Shown: positions 43,843 to 52,787 of the stretch, in pieces
How positions within the stretch are numbered: position 1 is the stretch's first letter
Layout: every line of letters starts with the position of its first letter
Source of the DNA: Mesorhizobium sp. B2-4-15
GTDB lineage: Bacteria > Pseudomonadota > Alphaproteobacteria > Rhizobiales > Rhizobiaceae
Length of the DNA: 64,000 nt
Assembly (NCBI RefSeq): GCF_006658505.1
Contig: NZ_VFUZ01000008.1
Coordinates: 124,001-188,000, forward strand
Direction of reading: 5' to 3'
Notes under the pieces: model-generated
Told to the model about the DNA's origin: nothing
The model's input: the letters and a program-made list of their open reading frames with translations, nothing else
Databases searched by the model: none
Translations under genes and position numbers: made by a program

Positions 43843-46484
43843 GCGACGACGACAAGACCCGGATATCGACAGACGTCACCTATGCTGGCGTCGGCACGCA
43901 GCTCAGCGGCATTTACGAACTCGACGAGAGGATCGCATCCGGCGGCATGGGAGAAGTCTACCGCGGCCACAACATCCAAACCGGCGACCATGTGGCGATC
44001 AAGATCGTATTGCCCGAATTCGCCCGCGACCAGACGATCCTGTCGCTGTTCCGCAAGGAAGCCTCGATCCTCAACCATCTGTCGCACGACGCGGTGGTGC
44101 GCTATCACGTCTTCACCATCGATCCGAGGATCGGCCGGCCCTATCTCGCGATGGAGTTCGTGGACGGCCAATCACTATTCGACGTGATGCGTCGCGGACC
44201 GATGCCGGGGGAAGATGTGCGGCGGCTTTGCCATCGCCTGACGTCGGGGCTCGCCGCGGTGCACCAGGCGGGCGCGGTTCACCGCGATCTTTCGCCGGAC
44301 AACATCATCCTGCCTGGCGGGCGGGTGGAACGCGCCAAGATCATCGATTTCGGCATCGCTCGATCGGCGGCCGCAGGCGGTGAAACGCTGATCGGCGGGA
44401 AGTTCGCTGGCAAATACAATTACGTTTCGCCGGAACAGCTCGGCCTCTATGGCGGTGAGGTTAGCGAGCAGTCCGATATCTATAGCCTCGGACTGGTGCT
44501 CGCCGCCGCGTTGCGCGGAAAGCCGCTCGATATGAGCGGCACGCAGTACGAGGTCATCGAGAAACGCCGGACCGTGCCGGACCTGTCCGACATCGATCCC
44601 GATTTCCACGAGCTCATCGGCGCGATGCTGCAGCCGGATCCGCGCGATCGGCCGGCCAGCATGGCCGAGATCGCCAGGGCAACGCGTAGCGAGGATGTCG
44701 ATGTGACATTGCCGCCGGCATCGTATGGTTCGCGTGAACGCTCGGGTTTACCGCGCGCCGGCTGGACGGCGCTGTCCGAGTCCAGGCCCCAGCCTTCGGC
44801 GTCTCCGGGCCAACAGCGCTTCGTCGAACATGTGCGGCCGGCGCATCTGTCGCAGCCAAGGCCCACGCCAGCGCCCGCGCCGGCCAGCGCGCCCATGCCG
44901 GCTGCGCCGCGAAAGTCGTCGCGGCTGCCGGCTATCGCTGGCGGCCTCCTGACGCTGGCACTCCTGTTGGGGGGCGGCCTTTACTTCAGTGGGATCCTTG
45001 CGCCCCCGCCGGCCGACGAGAGACTCAAACCGCTGACGCCGAAGCCGGTGCCTAAACCCGCTGTGGAAGCCCCCAGGCCGGTGGCCCAGACGCCGCAGCC
45101 GGAAACATCGAATCCTCAGCCGCAATCACCGGTGCAGCCTCGGCCAGAGCCGTCAAAAACTGACAGCGCTGCCCCTGTCGGGACAATGAAGCCACCTGCC
45201 TTGCCGGATGCACAGGTGAAGTCCCCAATACCGGCCGAGAACCAGGCGGACGCGGCGGGCGAGCAGAAACCGGAGCCGGCCAAGCCCGCCGAAATCCCCG
45301 CACCGACCCCCGGGCCGGAGGTGTCGCCGGCAACAGAACCACAGCAGCCCGCCGAGCAGGCGCCGGCGGCCCGGCCGCTGACCACCGACAAGCTGGAGCC
45401 TGTCGCGCCGCCCGTAGGGAAGCCGGCGCCGGCGGCCCAGCCCGAATTCACGGCCAACAACAGTCAGGCGCAAAAACCACCGGTCGAGATCAAGCCTGCC
45501 CAAACGCCGCCCGTGTCGGTGCCGAAGGTCGGGGAAAGTGCAAACCCGCCGGCAACAAAACCCAGCGCAACGGATCTCGTCGACATGCTTTCCAAATTGG
45601 CCAAGCCTAAGGCTTCCTCGCCGCCGACTTCGGAGAGCCAGTTACCGGCGCAGCCGACCAGCCCGCCGGCTAAACCGGCGGTCCCGACCCCGACCGCCAG
45701 CCGACCGACGCCACCAACCGCGCCACCAGAGCCGGCACCGACAGCGCAGCCATCCCAGCAGCCGCAGCCGCCGGTGACTACACAGCCCGGAAATACCGAA
45801 GTCGCGATCAACATGCCCAAGCCGGCGCTTCCGCCGGCGAAAGCGGCCGACGAGACGGCGCAACGCGCTTCATGGGTGCGCGACTTCAGCGGCGGCGACT
45901 GTTTCTACGCGTCGCTGACATCGGCAACAGACAGCGCCGCCGCTATCGAAGGCTTTGCAACAGCCGTGCAGCCCTTCGAGCAGATGCTCAATGATTTTAA
46001 GACGAAGTTTCATCTCGAGCCGGACATCAGCGTCCGTCTCATCGAGCAGCCCCAGTGTGAAGTGACCAACTTTCTGCGCTTCCTCGACCGGAACCAGGTG
46101 GAAAGGCCTGAGCTCGTTCTCGACCGGACGTCGGTGGCGGATGGCGCGCCGATCACCGGCGCGCTGGTAACGCATGGCGGGCTCGTTTCCAACGTCATGC
46201 TAATCGATCACAGGGGCATCGCCTTCAACCTCGATGACCGCATGGTGGCGCAAACCGACAAGGCGACCTTCAGCATCCCGATCGGCCTAGGCGCCGCCGA
46301 CAAGGCGGCCGGAAAGGCCCTGCCGCAGATCATGCTGGTGATCACCGGACCGCGGGACATTCAGGCCGCGATGTTCTCAAGACCGACACCGGCCTCCGAG
46401 CTTTTGCCAAGGATCCTCGAGGAGATCGAGGCCGACGGTTCGCAGTTTTCCGCCACCGCCAAGTATTTCCGGCTCGGCGGATAG
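43839..46484 (+). CDS. ppkA: T6SS serine/threonine kinase PpkA with periplasmic C-terminus
   Basis: 881 residues. The kinase domain at about 25-285 has the glycine loop ERIASGGMGEVYRG, VAIKIVL, the catalytic loop HRDLSPDNI (Ser where most kinases have Lys), DFGIARS and SPEQ. A cytoplasmic tail leads to a membrane segment at about 367-388, then a very Pro-rich spacer of some 280 residues. A compact C-terminal domain (about 675-881) starts at the SWVRDFSGGDCFYAS block. The N-terminal DDDKTRIS resembles the TxI sites of the TssL proteins and may be an autophosphorylation site. The kinase likely senses an envelope cue through the C-terminal domain. Confidence 0.93.
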   Translation: MSDDDKTRISTDVTYAGVGTQLSGIYELDERIASGGMGEVYRGHNIQTGDHVAIKIVLPEFARDQTILSLFRKEASILNHLSHDAVVRYHVFTIDPRIGRPYLAMEFVDGQSLFDVMRRGPMPGEDVRRLCHRLTSGLAAVHQAGAVHRDLSPDNIILPGGRVERAKIIDFGIARSAAAGGETLIGGKFAGKYNYVSPEQLGLYGGEVSEQSDIYSLGLVLAAALRGKPLDMSGTQYEVIEKRRTVPDLSDIDPDFHELIGAMLQPDPRDRPASMAEIARATRSEDVDVTLPPASYGSRERSGLPRAGWTALSESRPQPSASPGQQRFVEHVRPAHLSQPRPTPAPAPASAPMPAAPRKSSRLPAIAGGLLTLALLLGGGLYFSGILAPPPADERLKPLTPKPVPKPAVEAPRPVAQTPQPETSNPQPQSPVQPRPEPSKTDSAAPVGTMKPPALPDAQVKSPIPAENQADAAGEQKPEPAKPAEIPAPTPGPEVSPATEPQQPAEQAPAARPLTTDKLEPVAPPVGKPAPAAQPEFTANNSQAQKPPVEIKPAQTPPVSVPKVGESANPPATKPSATDLVDMLSKLAKPKASSPPTSESQLPAQPTSPPAKPAVPTPTASRPTPPTAPPEPAPTAQPSQQPQPPVTTQPGNTEVAINMPKPALPPAKAADETAQRASWVRDFSGGDCFYASLTSATDSAAAIEGFATAVQPFEQMLNDFKTKFHLEPDISVRLIEQPQCEVTNFLRFLDRNQVERPELVLDRTSVADGAPITGALVTHGGLVSNVMLIDHRGIAFNLDDRMVAQTDKATFSIPIGLGAADKAAGKALPQIMLVITGPRDIQAAMFSRPTPASELLPRILEEIEADGSQFSATAKYFRLGG

Positions 46485-46497
46485 ATATGAAACGCCG

Positions 46498-46992
46498 ATG
46501 GACCGTCGCTACCTGCAGTCATTTCGCCATGCTTTGACACGCACAGGCTGGTTTCGATTCTTGCTGGGCTTCTCCGCCCGCGCGGCATTTTCCGCGCCGT
46601 TCGGCACGGCGCTGCTCTTTATCCTCTCGACCAACAGCGCGCACGCCGAATTCACCGTCTGCAACCAGACGCTCGACGTCGTCAATCTCGCCGTTGGACA
46701 GAAGGTCGACAATGCCGACCAGACCGACGGCTGGTGGACCATCGGCGCCAACCAATGCGTGAACGTCATCCGCGAGGAGCTGACCAACCGGTACATCTAC
46801 CTGTACGCGACCGATGTGTTCGGCCATGCGATCCTCGGCGGATCGACTGAGATGTGCATCGATCGGCGCCGCTTCTCTATCCGTGGCATCGAAGAGTGCT
46901 GGCAGCGAGGTCATATCGCGGCGCGTTTCGTCGAGGTCGATACGCTCGAGCAGGTGCGCTGGACCTATTTCCTGACCGGAAACAGCCCGTGA
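46498..46992 (+). CDS. Exported DUF1036 protein
   Basis: 164 residues. A long N-terminal region ends in a hydrophobic stretch and a SAHA cleavage-like site near residue 51, followed by EFTVCNQTLDVVNLAVG. This is the DUF1036 domain with its conserved Cys (VCNQT, NQCVNVIREEL, EMCIDRRRF, EECWQRG), suggesting disulphides in the periplasm. The function of the family is unknown. It is placed 13 bp after ppkA and overlaps the next gene (GTGA), so it belongs to the same operon. Confidence 0.85.
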   Translation: MDRRYLQSFRHALTRTGWFRFLLGFSARAAFSAPFGTALLFILSTNSAHAEFTVCNQTLDVVNLAVGQKVDNADQTDGWWTIGANQCVNVIREELTNRYIYLYATDVFGHAILGGSTEMCIDRRRFSIRGIEECWQRGHIAARFVEVDTLEQVRWTYFLTGNSP

Positions 46993-49433
46993 CGCACAGC
47001 ATCGACACGAGCTTCAAACGGAAGAAGCTGGCGCGCCAGACCGAGCGCAGACGCAAATTCTGGCGCCGCTTTCTTGCCGGTATTGCCGCGCTCACCATCG
47101 TCGCGATCGCCACCGGCTTCTATCTGACCAAGGATGACTGGTCGTTCGGCGACGAGGATGAAGAACTGCATCCCGTCGAAGGTATGGAAGACGTGCCGCC
47201 CGACGCCTCGGTCTATGTGCCGGCCATCATCGACCTTGCCGGCGACCCGATGTGGATCACGTTGGCGCCCGATGCCGACACCGCCTCGAAGGGCCATACC
47301 GTTGCGCGCCCGGCCGAACTCGACACTTCCGGGGCTTCGCCGCAAATCGAGATTCTGTCCGACGTGATGCTGAGCGCTAGCGAGAAGTTCATGACGACGA
47401 TCCCCTCGACGCAGGAGGATTTTGCCTTTTTCCAGGCGCAGCGGCAGGCTGCTCCGAAGCCTTCCGCCGCAGCACCGGACGGTCAGCAGCCGACTTCGCC
47501 CGCACCTGCCGTGGCGCCCAACGATCAACGAAGCGATCTGGCGAACGACCTGCAGGCGCCGCCGGAAGAGAGCGCGATCCCCGCCAGTTCGGCACCCAAA
47601 GCCGACGCAGACGATCCTGAGGCCGGCTGGGGCGAGACCATCGACCAAGGCGAGGCAGCGCTCCCCGCCTTCAAGAAAACCGCGATCGAGAACAACACCA
47701 CCGTCGAGACCGTCATCAGCGAATATCAGCGCTTCGAGGCCACGGAGGATACTTTCGTGAAAATCCTCAACGACCGCAGCCTGGATAGCGTGGTGCTCGA
47801 CGCGCATTTCTCCGCGGACGACGCAAGGCTTGCGGGCGAGGCGCTGAAAGCGCTGTTCAACCGCGACGGGCTTGAGCCCGGTTTTGTGGTCGCGTTGCGC
47901 GGTTTCCGGCCGAACCGCGAGACGACGACCATGTCGCTGATGCAGGTCTCCGTCTACGCCAGGAACGTCTACGTCGGTACGCTGGCGCGCAACGCCGCGG
48001 GCGCCTTCATTTCAGGCGTCGACCCCTGGGTCCGCGAGGACCTCTTCAACTATTCCGGTGCCTCGGATCAGGGCGGGCCCAAGCGGCAGTATCGCCTGCT
48101 CGACGCAATCTACTCGACCGCGGCGCGCAACAAGGTGCCGACCAGCGTGATCGGCGAAGCGATCATGTATCTGTCGAGAGGACAGGATCTGGACGCTTTC
48201 GCCAGCGAGGACCAGCGCCTGGTGCTGATCTACTCGCAGACGCCGCGCGGCCAGGGCGATATCTCCGGACGGGTGCTTTACGTCGGCGTGCTGGGTAAGG
48301 ACAAGAACCTCGACTGTTTCGTCTTCCAGCAAAGCGACGGTCAGTATGCCTGCGTGACCGGCGATGATCAGGTTCGTTCGCTGACCGTCATCAACGGCAT
48401 GGTCACGCCAGTGAGCGGAGTGATGACGTCGACCTTCGGCCCCCGTAAGCATCCGATCCTCGGCACGGTTAGAATCCACAATGGCGTCGACTGGACGGCT
48501 CCAATCGGCACGCCGATCCTGGCCGCCTTTGACGGCGAGATCAGTTTCCAGGGCGATGGCGGCAGCTATGGCAATCTGATCAAGATCGCCCATTCAAACG
48601 GGCGCGAGACGCGCTACGCGCATATGCAGAAATTTGCCATAACCAGCGGCGTCGGCACCAAGGTGAAGGCCGGCGACGTCATCGGCTATATTGGCACAAC
48701 CGGGCTGTCGACCGGACCGCATCTGCATTTCGAGCTTTATCAGAACGGCGAAGCGATCGATCCCCTCGGGACGGTCACCACGGTTGCCAGCGCTGATTCC
48801 GGCAACTCCGGCGGGGCCGGCGGCTCTGGCGATTCTGCCGTCGAGACGCTGACCGACCGGATCGTGCATGTCGAAAGCGGCGGCAGCGCCCGTGCCAAGA
48901 ACCCCAACTCGTCAGCAACCGGCGCCGGCCAGTTCATCACCAAGACCTGGATCCGGATGATGAACACCTATCGTCCCGATCTTGCCCGTTCGCTCTCGAC
49001 CGCTGACCTGCTCGCGCTTCGCTATGACGTGACGTTGTCGCGAGAGATGGTGCGTAACCTCGCGCGCGAAGGCGAGGCCTATCTGCGCGCCCGCGGCCAC
49101 CAGATAACGGCAGGGCGCCTTTACCTCTGCCACTTCCTTGGCATGGAGGGAGCGCACCAGGTGCTGGCCGCGTCCGGCTCGTCGCAATTGAGCGCCGTTC
49201 TGGGCTCGGCCGTGATCGAGGCCAACCCGTTCCTCATCGGCAAGACCGCCAGCTATGTCGTTGACTGGGCCGAACGGAAGATGGGACAGAAAGCGCCGCG
49301 CGTTTTGACGGATGCAAGCCAGCCGGCGACGACCACGACCGAACTCAGGCAGACATCGCCGGAGTTCGAAAAATACAAGCAGGCAATAGCGACCCTGCTC
49401 AATTCGTTCCAGGATACGCCCGGGCCAGGCTAG
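46989..49433 (+). CDS. Membrane-anchored M23 endopeptidase with C-terminal lysozyme-fold domain
   Basis: 814 residues from a GTG that overlaps the previous stop. A basic N-terminus precedes one membrane anchor at about 28-46. A disordered acidic/Pro-rich spacer and a mixed domain follow. The LytM/M23 domain at about 480-600 has HNGVDWTAPIGTPILAAFDG (His and Asp ligands) and GPHLHFELY. From about 620 to 765 there is a lysozyme-like segment, with Glu in VESGG and ATGAGQF like the SLT family. Both a peptide-cutting and a glycan-cutting activity are therefore predicted on the periplasmic side. In a T6SS operon the likely role is opening peptidoglycan for the apparatus, an inference from context. 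Confidence 0.9.
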   Translation: MTHSIDTSFKRKKLARQTERRRKFWRRFLAGIAALTIVAIATGFYLTKDDWSFGDEDEELHPVEGMEDVPPDASVYVPAIIDLAGDPMWITLAPDADTASKGHTVARPAELDTSGASPQIEILSDVMLSASEKFMTTIPSTQEDFAFFQAQRQAAPKPSAAAPDGQQPTSPAPAVAPNDQRSDLANDLQAPPEESAIPASSAPKADADDPEAGWGETIDQGEAALPAFKKTAIENNTTVETVISEYQRFEATEDTFVKILNDRSLDSVVLDAHFSADDARLAGEALKALFNRDGLEPGFVVALRGFRPNRETTTMSLMQVSVYARNVYVGTLARNAAGAFISGVDPWVREDLFNYSGASDQGGPKRQYRLLDAIYSTAARNKVPTSVIGEAIMYLSRGQDLDAFASEDQRLVLIYSQTPRGQGDISGRVLYVGVLGKDKNLDCFVFQQSDGQYACVTGDDQVRSLTVINGMVTPVSGVMTSTFGPRKHPILGTVRIHNGVDWTAPIGTPILAAFDGEISFQGDGGSYGNLIKIAHSNGRETRYAHMQKFAITSGVGTKVKAGDVIGYIGTTGLSTGPHLHFELYQNGEAIDPLGTVTTVASADSGNSGGAGGSGDSAVETLTDRIVHVESGGSARAKNPNSSATGAGQFITKTWIRMMNTYRPDLARSLSTADLLALRYDVTLSREMVRNLAREGEAYLRARGHQITAGRLYLCHFLGMEGAHQVLAASGSSQLSAVLGSAVIEANPFLIGKTASYVVDWAERKMGQKAPRVLTDASQPATTTTELRQTSPEFEKYKQAIATLLNSFQDTPGPG

Positions 49434-49789
49434 CGCATTTCACCGTTTCAAGGAAACGGTGAACCGCTCTATCTCTTTGTTTTGAGGCAATTCCCAAGAG
49501 AAGGCGCGATGCGCTTTTCCCGGGAAAGCCGTTTCACGATTTTCCTGGAGTTGCCCTAATGATCGTCTCGGCTCGAGGCAACGATCGCCTGACTTAGCCG
49601 ATCGGTTTTGGCGCCGGCGGCTGGCGCATTGGCGAATATTTGCAGAGGCCCAGCTACGCCCCGTGAACCTAAACCGTGGTCGGGGTCACATAAGCCTGAG
49701 AGCCATTTTTGGCAGAAGCGACTTTGTCGCTGACGAATTGAGCATGCGCAGACGTCAATAGCGCGCCCCGTTGGGCGGAGGGCTGATCC
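49434..49789 (+). other. Intergenic region carrying a palindromic repeat element
   Basis: 356 bp separating the T6SS operon from the first caspase-like gene. The first 125 bp are a repeat element (listed separately). In the rest, a short stem CGCCC/GGGCG at 49764-49777 abuts the GGAGGG ribosome site of the caspase-like gene. No other gene is visible. Confidence 0.6.
49441..49558 (+). repeat. Rhizobial-type intergenic palindromic element
   Basis: Three nested dyads are visible. CACCGTTTC (49441-49449) pairs with GAAACGGTG (49453-49461) around a 3-base loop. GGCAATTCC (49486-49494) pairs with GGAGTTGCC (49547-49555) with one mismatch. TTTCCCGGGAAA at 49516-49527 is a perfect palindrome between them. 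The wording, including TTTTCCTGG next to a TTGCCC end, is like the short dispersed palindromes common between genes in Mesorhizobium and Rhizobium. The first hairpin could also help end T6SS transcription, although no T run follows directly. Confidence 0.7.
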
Positions 49790-51400
49790 ATGAAACTCTT
49801 TGTCATCCTTTTGAGCGGACTTGTCTTTTCCATCCTCGCCGCCTTCGGCGTCCAGGCCGCAGCCGTCGAGGGCAAGCGTGTCGCGCTGGTCATCGGCAAC
49901 AGCAAATATGTCAACGCCGTTGCCTTGCCAAACCCGGCGAACGATGCCCACCTGATTGCGTCGACCTTGCGCAACGCCGGCTTCGACGTGATCGAAGGCG
50001 TCGACCAGGACATTGCCGGCATGCATGGCCTGATCAGCAAATTCACCGAAGAATCCTACAACGCGGACCTCGCGGTCATCTTCTACGCCGGCCACGGCAT
50101 GCAGGTCGACGGCAGGAACTATCTCATACCGGTCGATGCCGATCTGACCTCACCCGCCTATCTCAAGACCCGCACGGTTCAGATCGACGAGTTCATGGCG
50201 GCGCTGCCTGCTGATCCCGCCGTCGGCATCATCATTCTCGATGCCTGCCGCGACAATCCGCTGGCGCGCACGCTGGCCGCGGCGCTGCCCAAGAGCCGCT
50301 CGCTCGGCGCCGGCCTCGCGCCGGTGGAAGCAAAGGCAGACGGCGTCGGCAGCGGTGGTGTCTTGATTGCCTATGCGACGGAGCCCGGCGCTACCGCTTT
50401 CGACGGAAACGGCGTCGACAGCCCCTACTCGCTGGCGTTGGCCAAGCACCTGACCGAGCCGGGGGTCGAGATACAGAGCGCGCTGACGCGCGTGCGCGGC
50501 GACGTGACGGAAGCCACGCAAGGCCGGCAGCGCCCATGGCACAACGCATCGCTGGGGCGCGAGGTTTTCCTTGGCGGATCGGCGGCACAATCCGCGGCGG
50601 CGCCGATCGCCGAAGCCAAGACCACGGCCTCGCCCGGCCCTGCGCCGGTGGCCAGCGATCAGCCGTCCTGGGAGATCGAGCAGCGCCTTTGGGACGAGGC
50701 TTCGAAAAAGAACGCGATTCCCTATTACCAGGCGTATCTCGACCAGTTCCCGAATGGCCGCTTCGCGACGGTGGCGAGGCTCGACATCGACCAGCTGAAG
50801 GATCCAAAAGCGGGCAAGCGGATTGCGGCGCTGGGCGCGAGTGCATCGGATGCAAATCCCGGCTCGGCCGTTCGCACTTCGACGGGCGTCACCGACGAGA
50901 TGAAACAGACGCAAGGCACCGACCTGACGGAAAGCGCAATCGGTCTCGATCGCAACCGCCGCATCGATCTGCAGTTGCGCATCGAAGCGCTGGGTGCGGA
51001 GCTTGGTCAGGTCGACGGCAATATCGGCCCGAGAACGCGCCAGGCGATCGGTGTCTGGCAGGCCAGGAACGGGTTGCCGCCGACCACCTTTCTGACACGC
51101 GAACAGCTGGCGTTCCTGGTTCTTCAGACCGACCCCAGGATGGATACGGTGCTCACCGAGAATGCGGCGGATCAGGCTCGGACGGGGGCGCAGCCGAAGA
51201 AACCGGCCGTGCAGAAGACCCGCACCCTGAAGCCAGTGGCGCGGCGGAAACCACGCATGCAACAGCAGATTGTCGAGCGCAGGCGTTACAGCGAGATCGT
51301 CATGCGCGACGAGCCGCCGCCGAGAGACAACAACAACTTCCTCACCAGGGCGCTGATCTTCGGCAGCGGCGTCGTGATCGGCGGCGCGATGAAATATTGA
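49790..51400 (+). CDS. Exported caspase-like (C14) protein 1, with C-terminal peptidoglycan-binding-like domain
   Basis: 536 residues. A signal peptide is predicted to end near residue 23 (FGVQA). The caspase fold runs to about 265 with RVALVIGNSKYVN, the catalytic His102 in FYAGHGMQ and Cys153 in ILDACRDNPLA, so the dyad is intact. A repeat-like linker (WDEASKKNAIPYYQAYLDQFPNGRF-type text) follows. At about 385-450 a peptidoglycan_binding_1-like helix set reads LGQVDGNIGPRTRQAIGVWQ. A membrane-like glycine segment ends the protein. It lies 356 bp after the T6SS operon and is co-directional. Substrate and trigger are unknown. Confidence 0.88.
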   Translation: MKLFVILLSGLVFSILAAFGVQAAAVEGKRVALVIGNSKYVNAVALPNPANDAHLIASTLRNAGFDVIEGVDQDIAGMHGLISKFTEESYNADLAVIFYAGHGMQVDGRNYLIPVDADLTSPAYLKTRTVQIDEFMAALPADPAVGIIILDACRDNPLARTLAAALPKSRSLGAGLAPVEAKADGVGSGGVLIAYATEPGATAFDGNGVDSPYSLALAKHLTEPGVEIQSALTRVRGDVTEATQGRQRPWHNASLGREVFLGGSAAQSAAAPIAEAKTTASPGPAPVASDQPSWEIEQRLWDEASKKNAIPYYQAYLDQFPNGRFATVARLDIDQLKDPKAGKRIAALGASASDANPGSAVRTSTGVTDEMKQTQGTDLTESAIGLDRNRRIDLQLRIEALGAELGQVDGNIGPRTRQAIGVWQARNGLPPTTFLTREQLAFLVLQTDPRMDTVLTENAADQARTGAQPKKPAVQKTRTLKPVARRKPRMQQQIVERRRYSEIVMRDEPPPRDNNNFLTRALIFGSGVVIGGAMKY

Positions 51401-51486
51401 TCACAGGCAGTCAAAGGGGAGCCAACATTTGGACGGGCTCGCCTTTGACGGTATCGCTTTTAACGGATCGGCCTACCGGCAATCGC

Positions 51487-52026
51487 CTATTCGGTCCTGA
51501 TGCGCATTTCCACGCGGCGGTTGACCGGATCGTAAGGATTGGCGACGCGCGGATGCGATTTGCCAAGGCCGATTGCTTCGAGCCTGGTAGATTCCACGCC
51601 GTTCGCGGTCAGGAAGGCCGCCACCGACTGCGCCCTTCGCTGCGAAAGGTCCTGGTTATAGCGATCCGAGCCGGTTGCATCGGTATGACCTTCAACGACA
51701 AAGCTGAACGTTTTCAGCCGATTGTCCTTCAGCGCCTTGGCGAACTCGTCGAGTTCGGTGCGCGCGATCTGGTCGAGTTGCGCGGAATCAAGGGCGAAAT
51801 TGATCATCATGTCGAGACCGGTTTTTTGTGAAGCTGAGCCAGTCTTCTCAGCCTTGCTCTTGCACTCTTCCTCCGTGCCGACGCAGATGCCACGCGAGGC
51901 GCCCAGATTGCCTGGCTGGCCGGCGAAGAACTTCACAATGTCTTCCGACTTCTGAAGCGGATCGGCGGAGACGTGCGTTGAAAGAAGCATGGCCGCCAAT
52001 GCCAAGGCTGAACTGCCCCATCGCAT
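51487..52026 (-). CDS. Exported OmpA-family protein
   Basis: 179 residues. The signal peptide MRWGSSALALAAMLLSTHVSA is followed by a short linker with two Cys and an OmpA-like domain at about 75-179 (FVVEGHTDATGSDRYNQDLSQRR-type core and NRRVEMRIR). The ATG at 52026 has AGGAG eight bases upstream; a GTG three codons earlier is in frame. OmpA-like domains bind diaminopimelate-containing peptidoglycan, so it is probably a periplasmic or outer-membrane-associated anchor. It converges on caspase-like gene 1. Confidence 0.88.
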   Translation of the reverse strand: MRWGSSALALAAMLLSTHVSADPLQKSEDIVKFFAGQPGNLGASRGICVGTEEECKSKAEKTGSASQKTGLDMMINFALDSAQLDQIARTELDEFAKALKDNRLKTFSFVVEGHTDATGSDRYNQDLSQRRAQSVAAFLTANGVESTRLEAIGLGKSHPRVANPYDPVNRRVEMRIRTE

Positions 52027-52203
52027 GACCGTCACTCCTGTCCGAGAGGATTTCGCTGGCGCGTATCATATCAAATCGGGAAGCGATTGTCTGTGAACAA
52101 ACGCACGCTGCTCGTGGCCGCTAACCTGCTAAAGACTGACACTTGACCGGCGCTCGGCCACAGGCTTCAGTACTGTTCCGCTGGCTCTCGGGGTGTGGCA
52201 GCC

Positions 52204-52740
52204 ATGGCCAATGAACTCGGATACAGAACGGCACGGGATTTGTTTCTTGCTTGTCCCGCCATCGCCAGGGACATGAAATCGCTGGCCACCGGTCAGCCGC
52301 CGCTTGACTTTTGCCGTGCCCTGCTTGCCGGGCGCGTGCCGGAAGAAGCCGTCACGTTCTGCGCCTATCTCCTGCCCGAGCGAGCCGCCGTCTGGTGGGG
52401 ACATGAATGCCTGAGCAATCTCGTTGAACTCCTCGCGGACGGGGATCTGGAATTGCTGGCGCTTGTCCACGACCGCGTCGGCGAACCTGACAATCCTCAC
52501 CATCAAGCCGCCCTGAGCAATGCCCTGGACCTGCCGCCGGCGACGCCGGCCGCCTGGATCGCATTGGCGGCGGTGTGGCGTGAGCCGACCCTCAACATGG
52601 TATCGACCGGATTTCCTGCCGCCCACGCCGTCAATGCCGGAATTCTGGCCGGGCTCGCCCGCGCCTCGCAGGACGACCGGTTCACCGTGCTTTCCGCCTT
52701 TGTCGAAATGGGCATCCAGATGGCGGAGATGGAGGCGTAA
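52204..52740 (+). CDS. DUF6931-like protein of unknown function
   Basis: 178 residues, predicted cytoplasmic, all-alpha. It shows YRTARDLFLACPAIARDM, CRALLAGRVPEEAVTFCAYLLPER, AVWWGHECL and a late AHAVNAGILAGLARA helix. I associate it with DUF6931, a family seen near T6SS and stress-related loci without a known role. The ATG at 52204 was preferred over the GTG at 52195. It converges with caspase-like gene 2 (47-bp gap). Confidence 0.65.
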   Translation: MANELGYRTARDLFLACPAIARDMKSLATGQPPLDFCRALLAGRVPEEAVTFCAYLLPERAAVWWGHECLSNLVELLADGDLELLALVHDRVGEPDNPHHQAALSNALDLPPATPAAWIALAAVWREPTLNMVSTGFPAAHAVNAGILAGLARASQDDRFTVLSAFVEMGIQMAEMEA

Positions 52741-52787
52741 CGGCTTTCGCCGATCCCTACTCGCCGTCAGCTGGCATCAGGCCAGTA

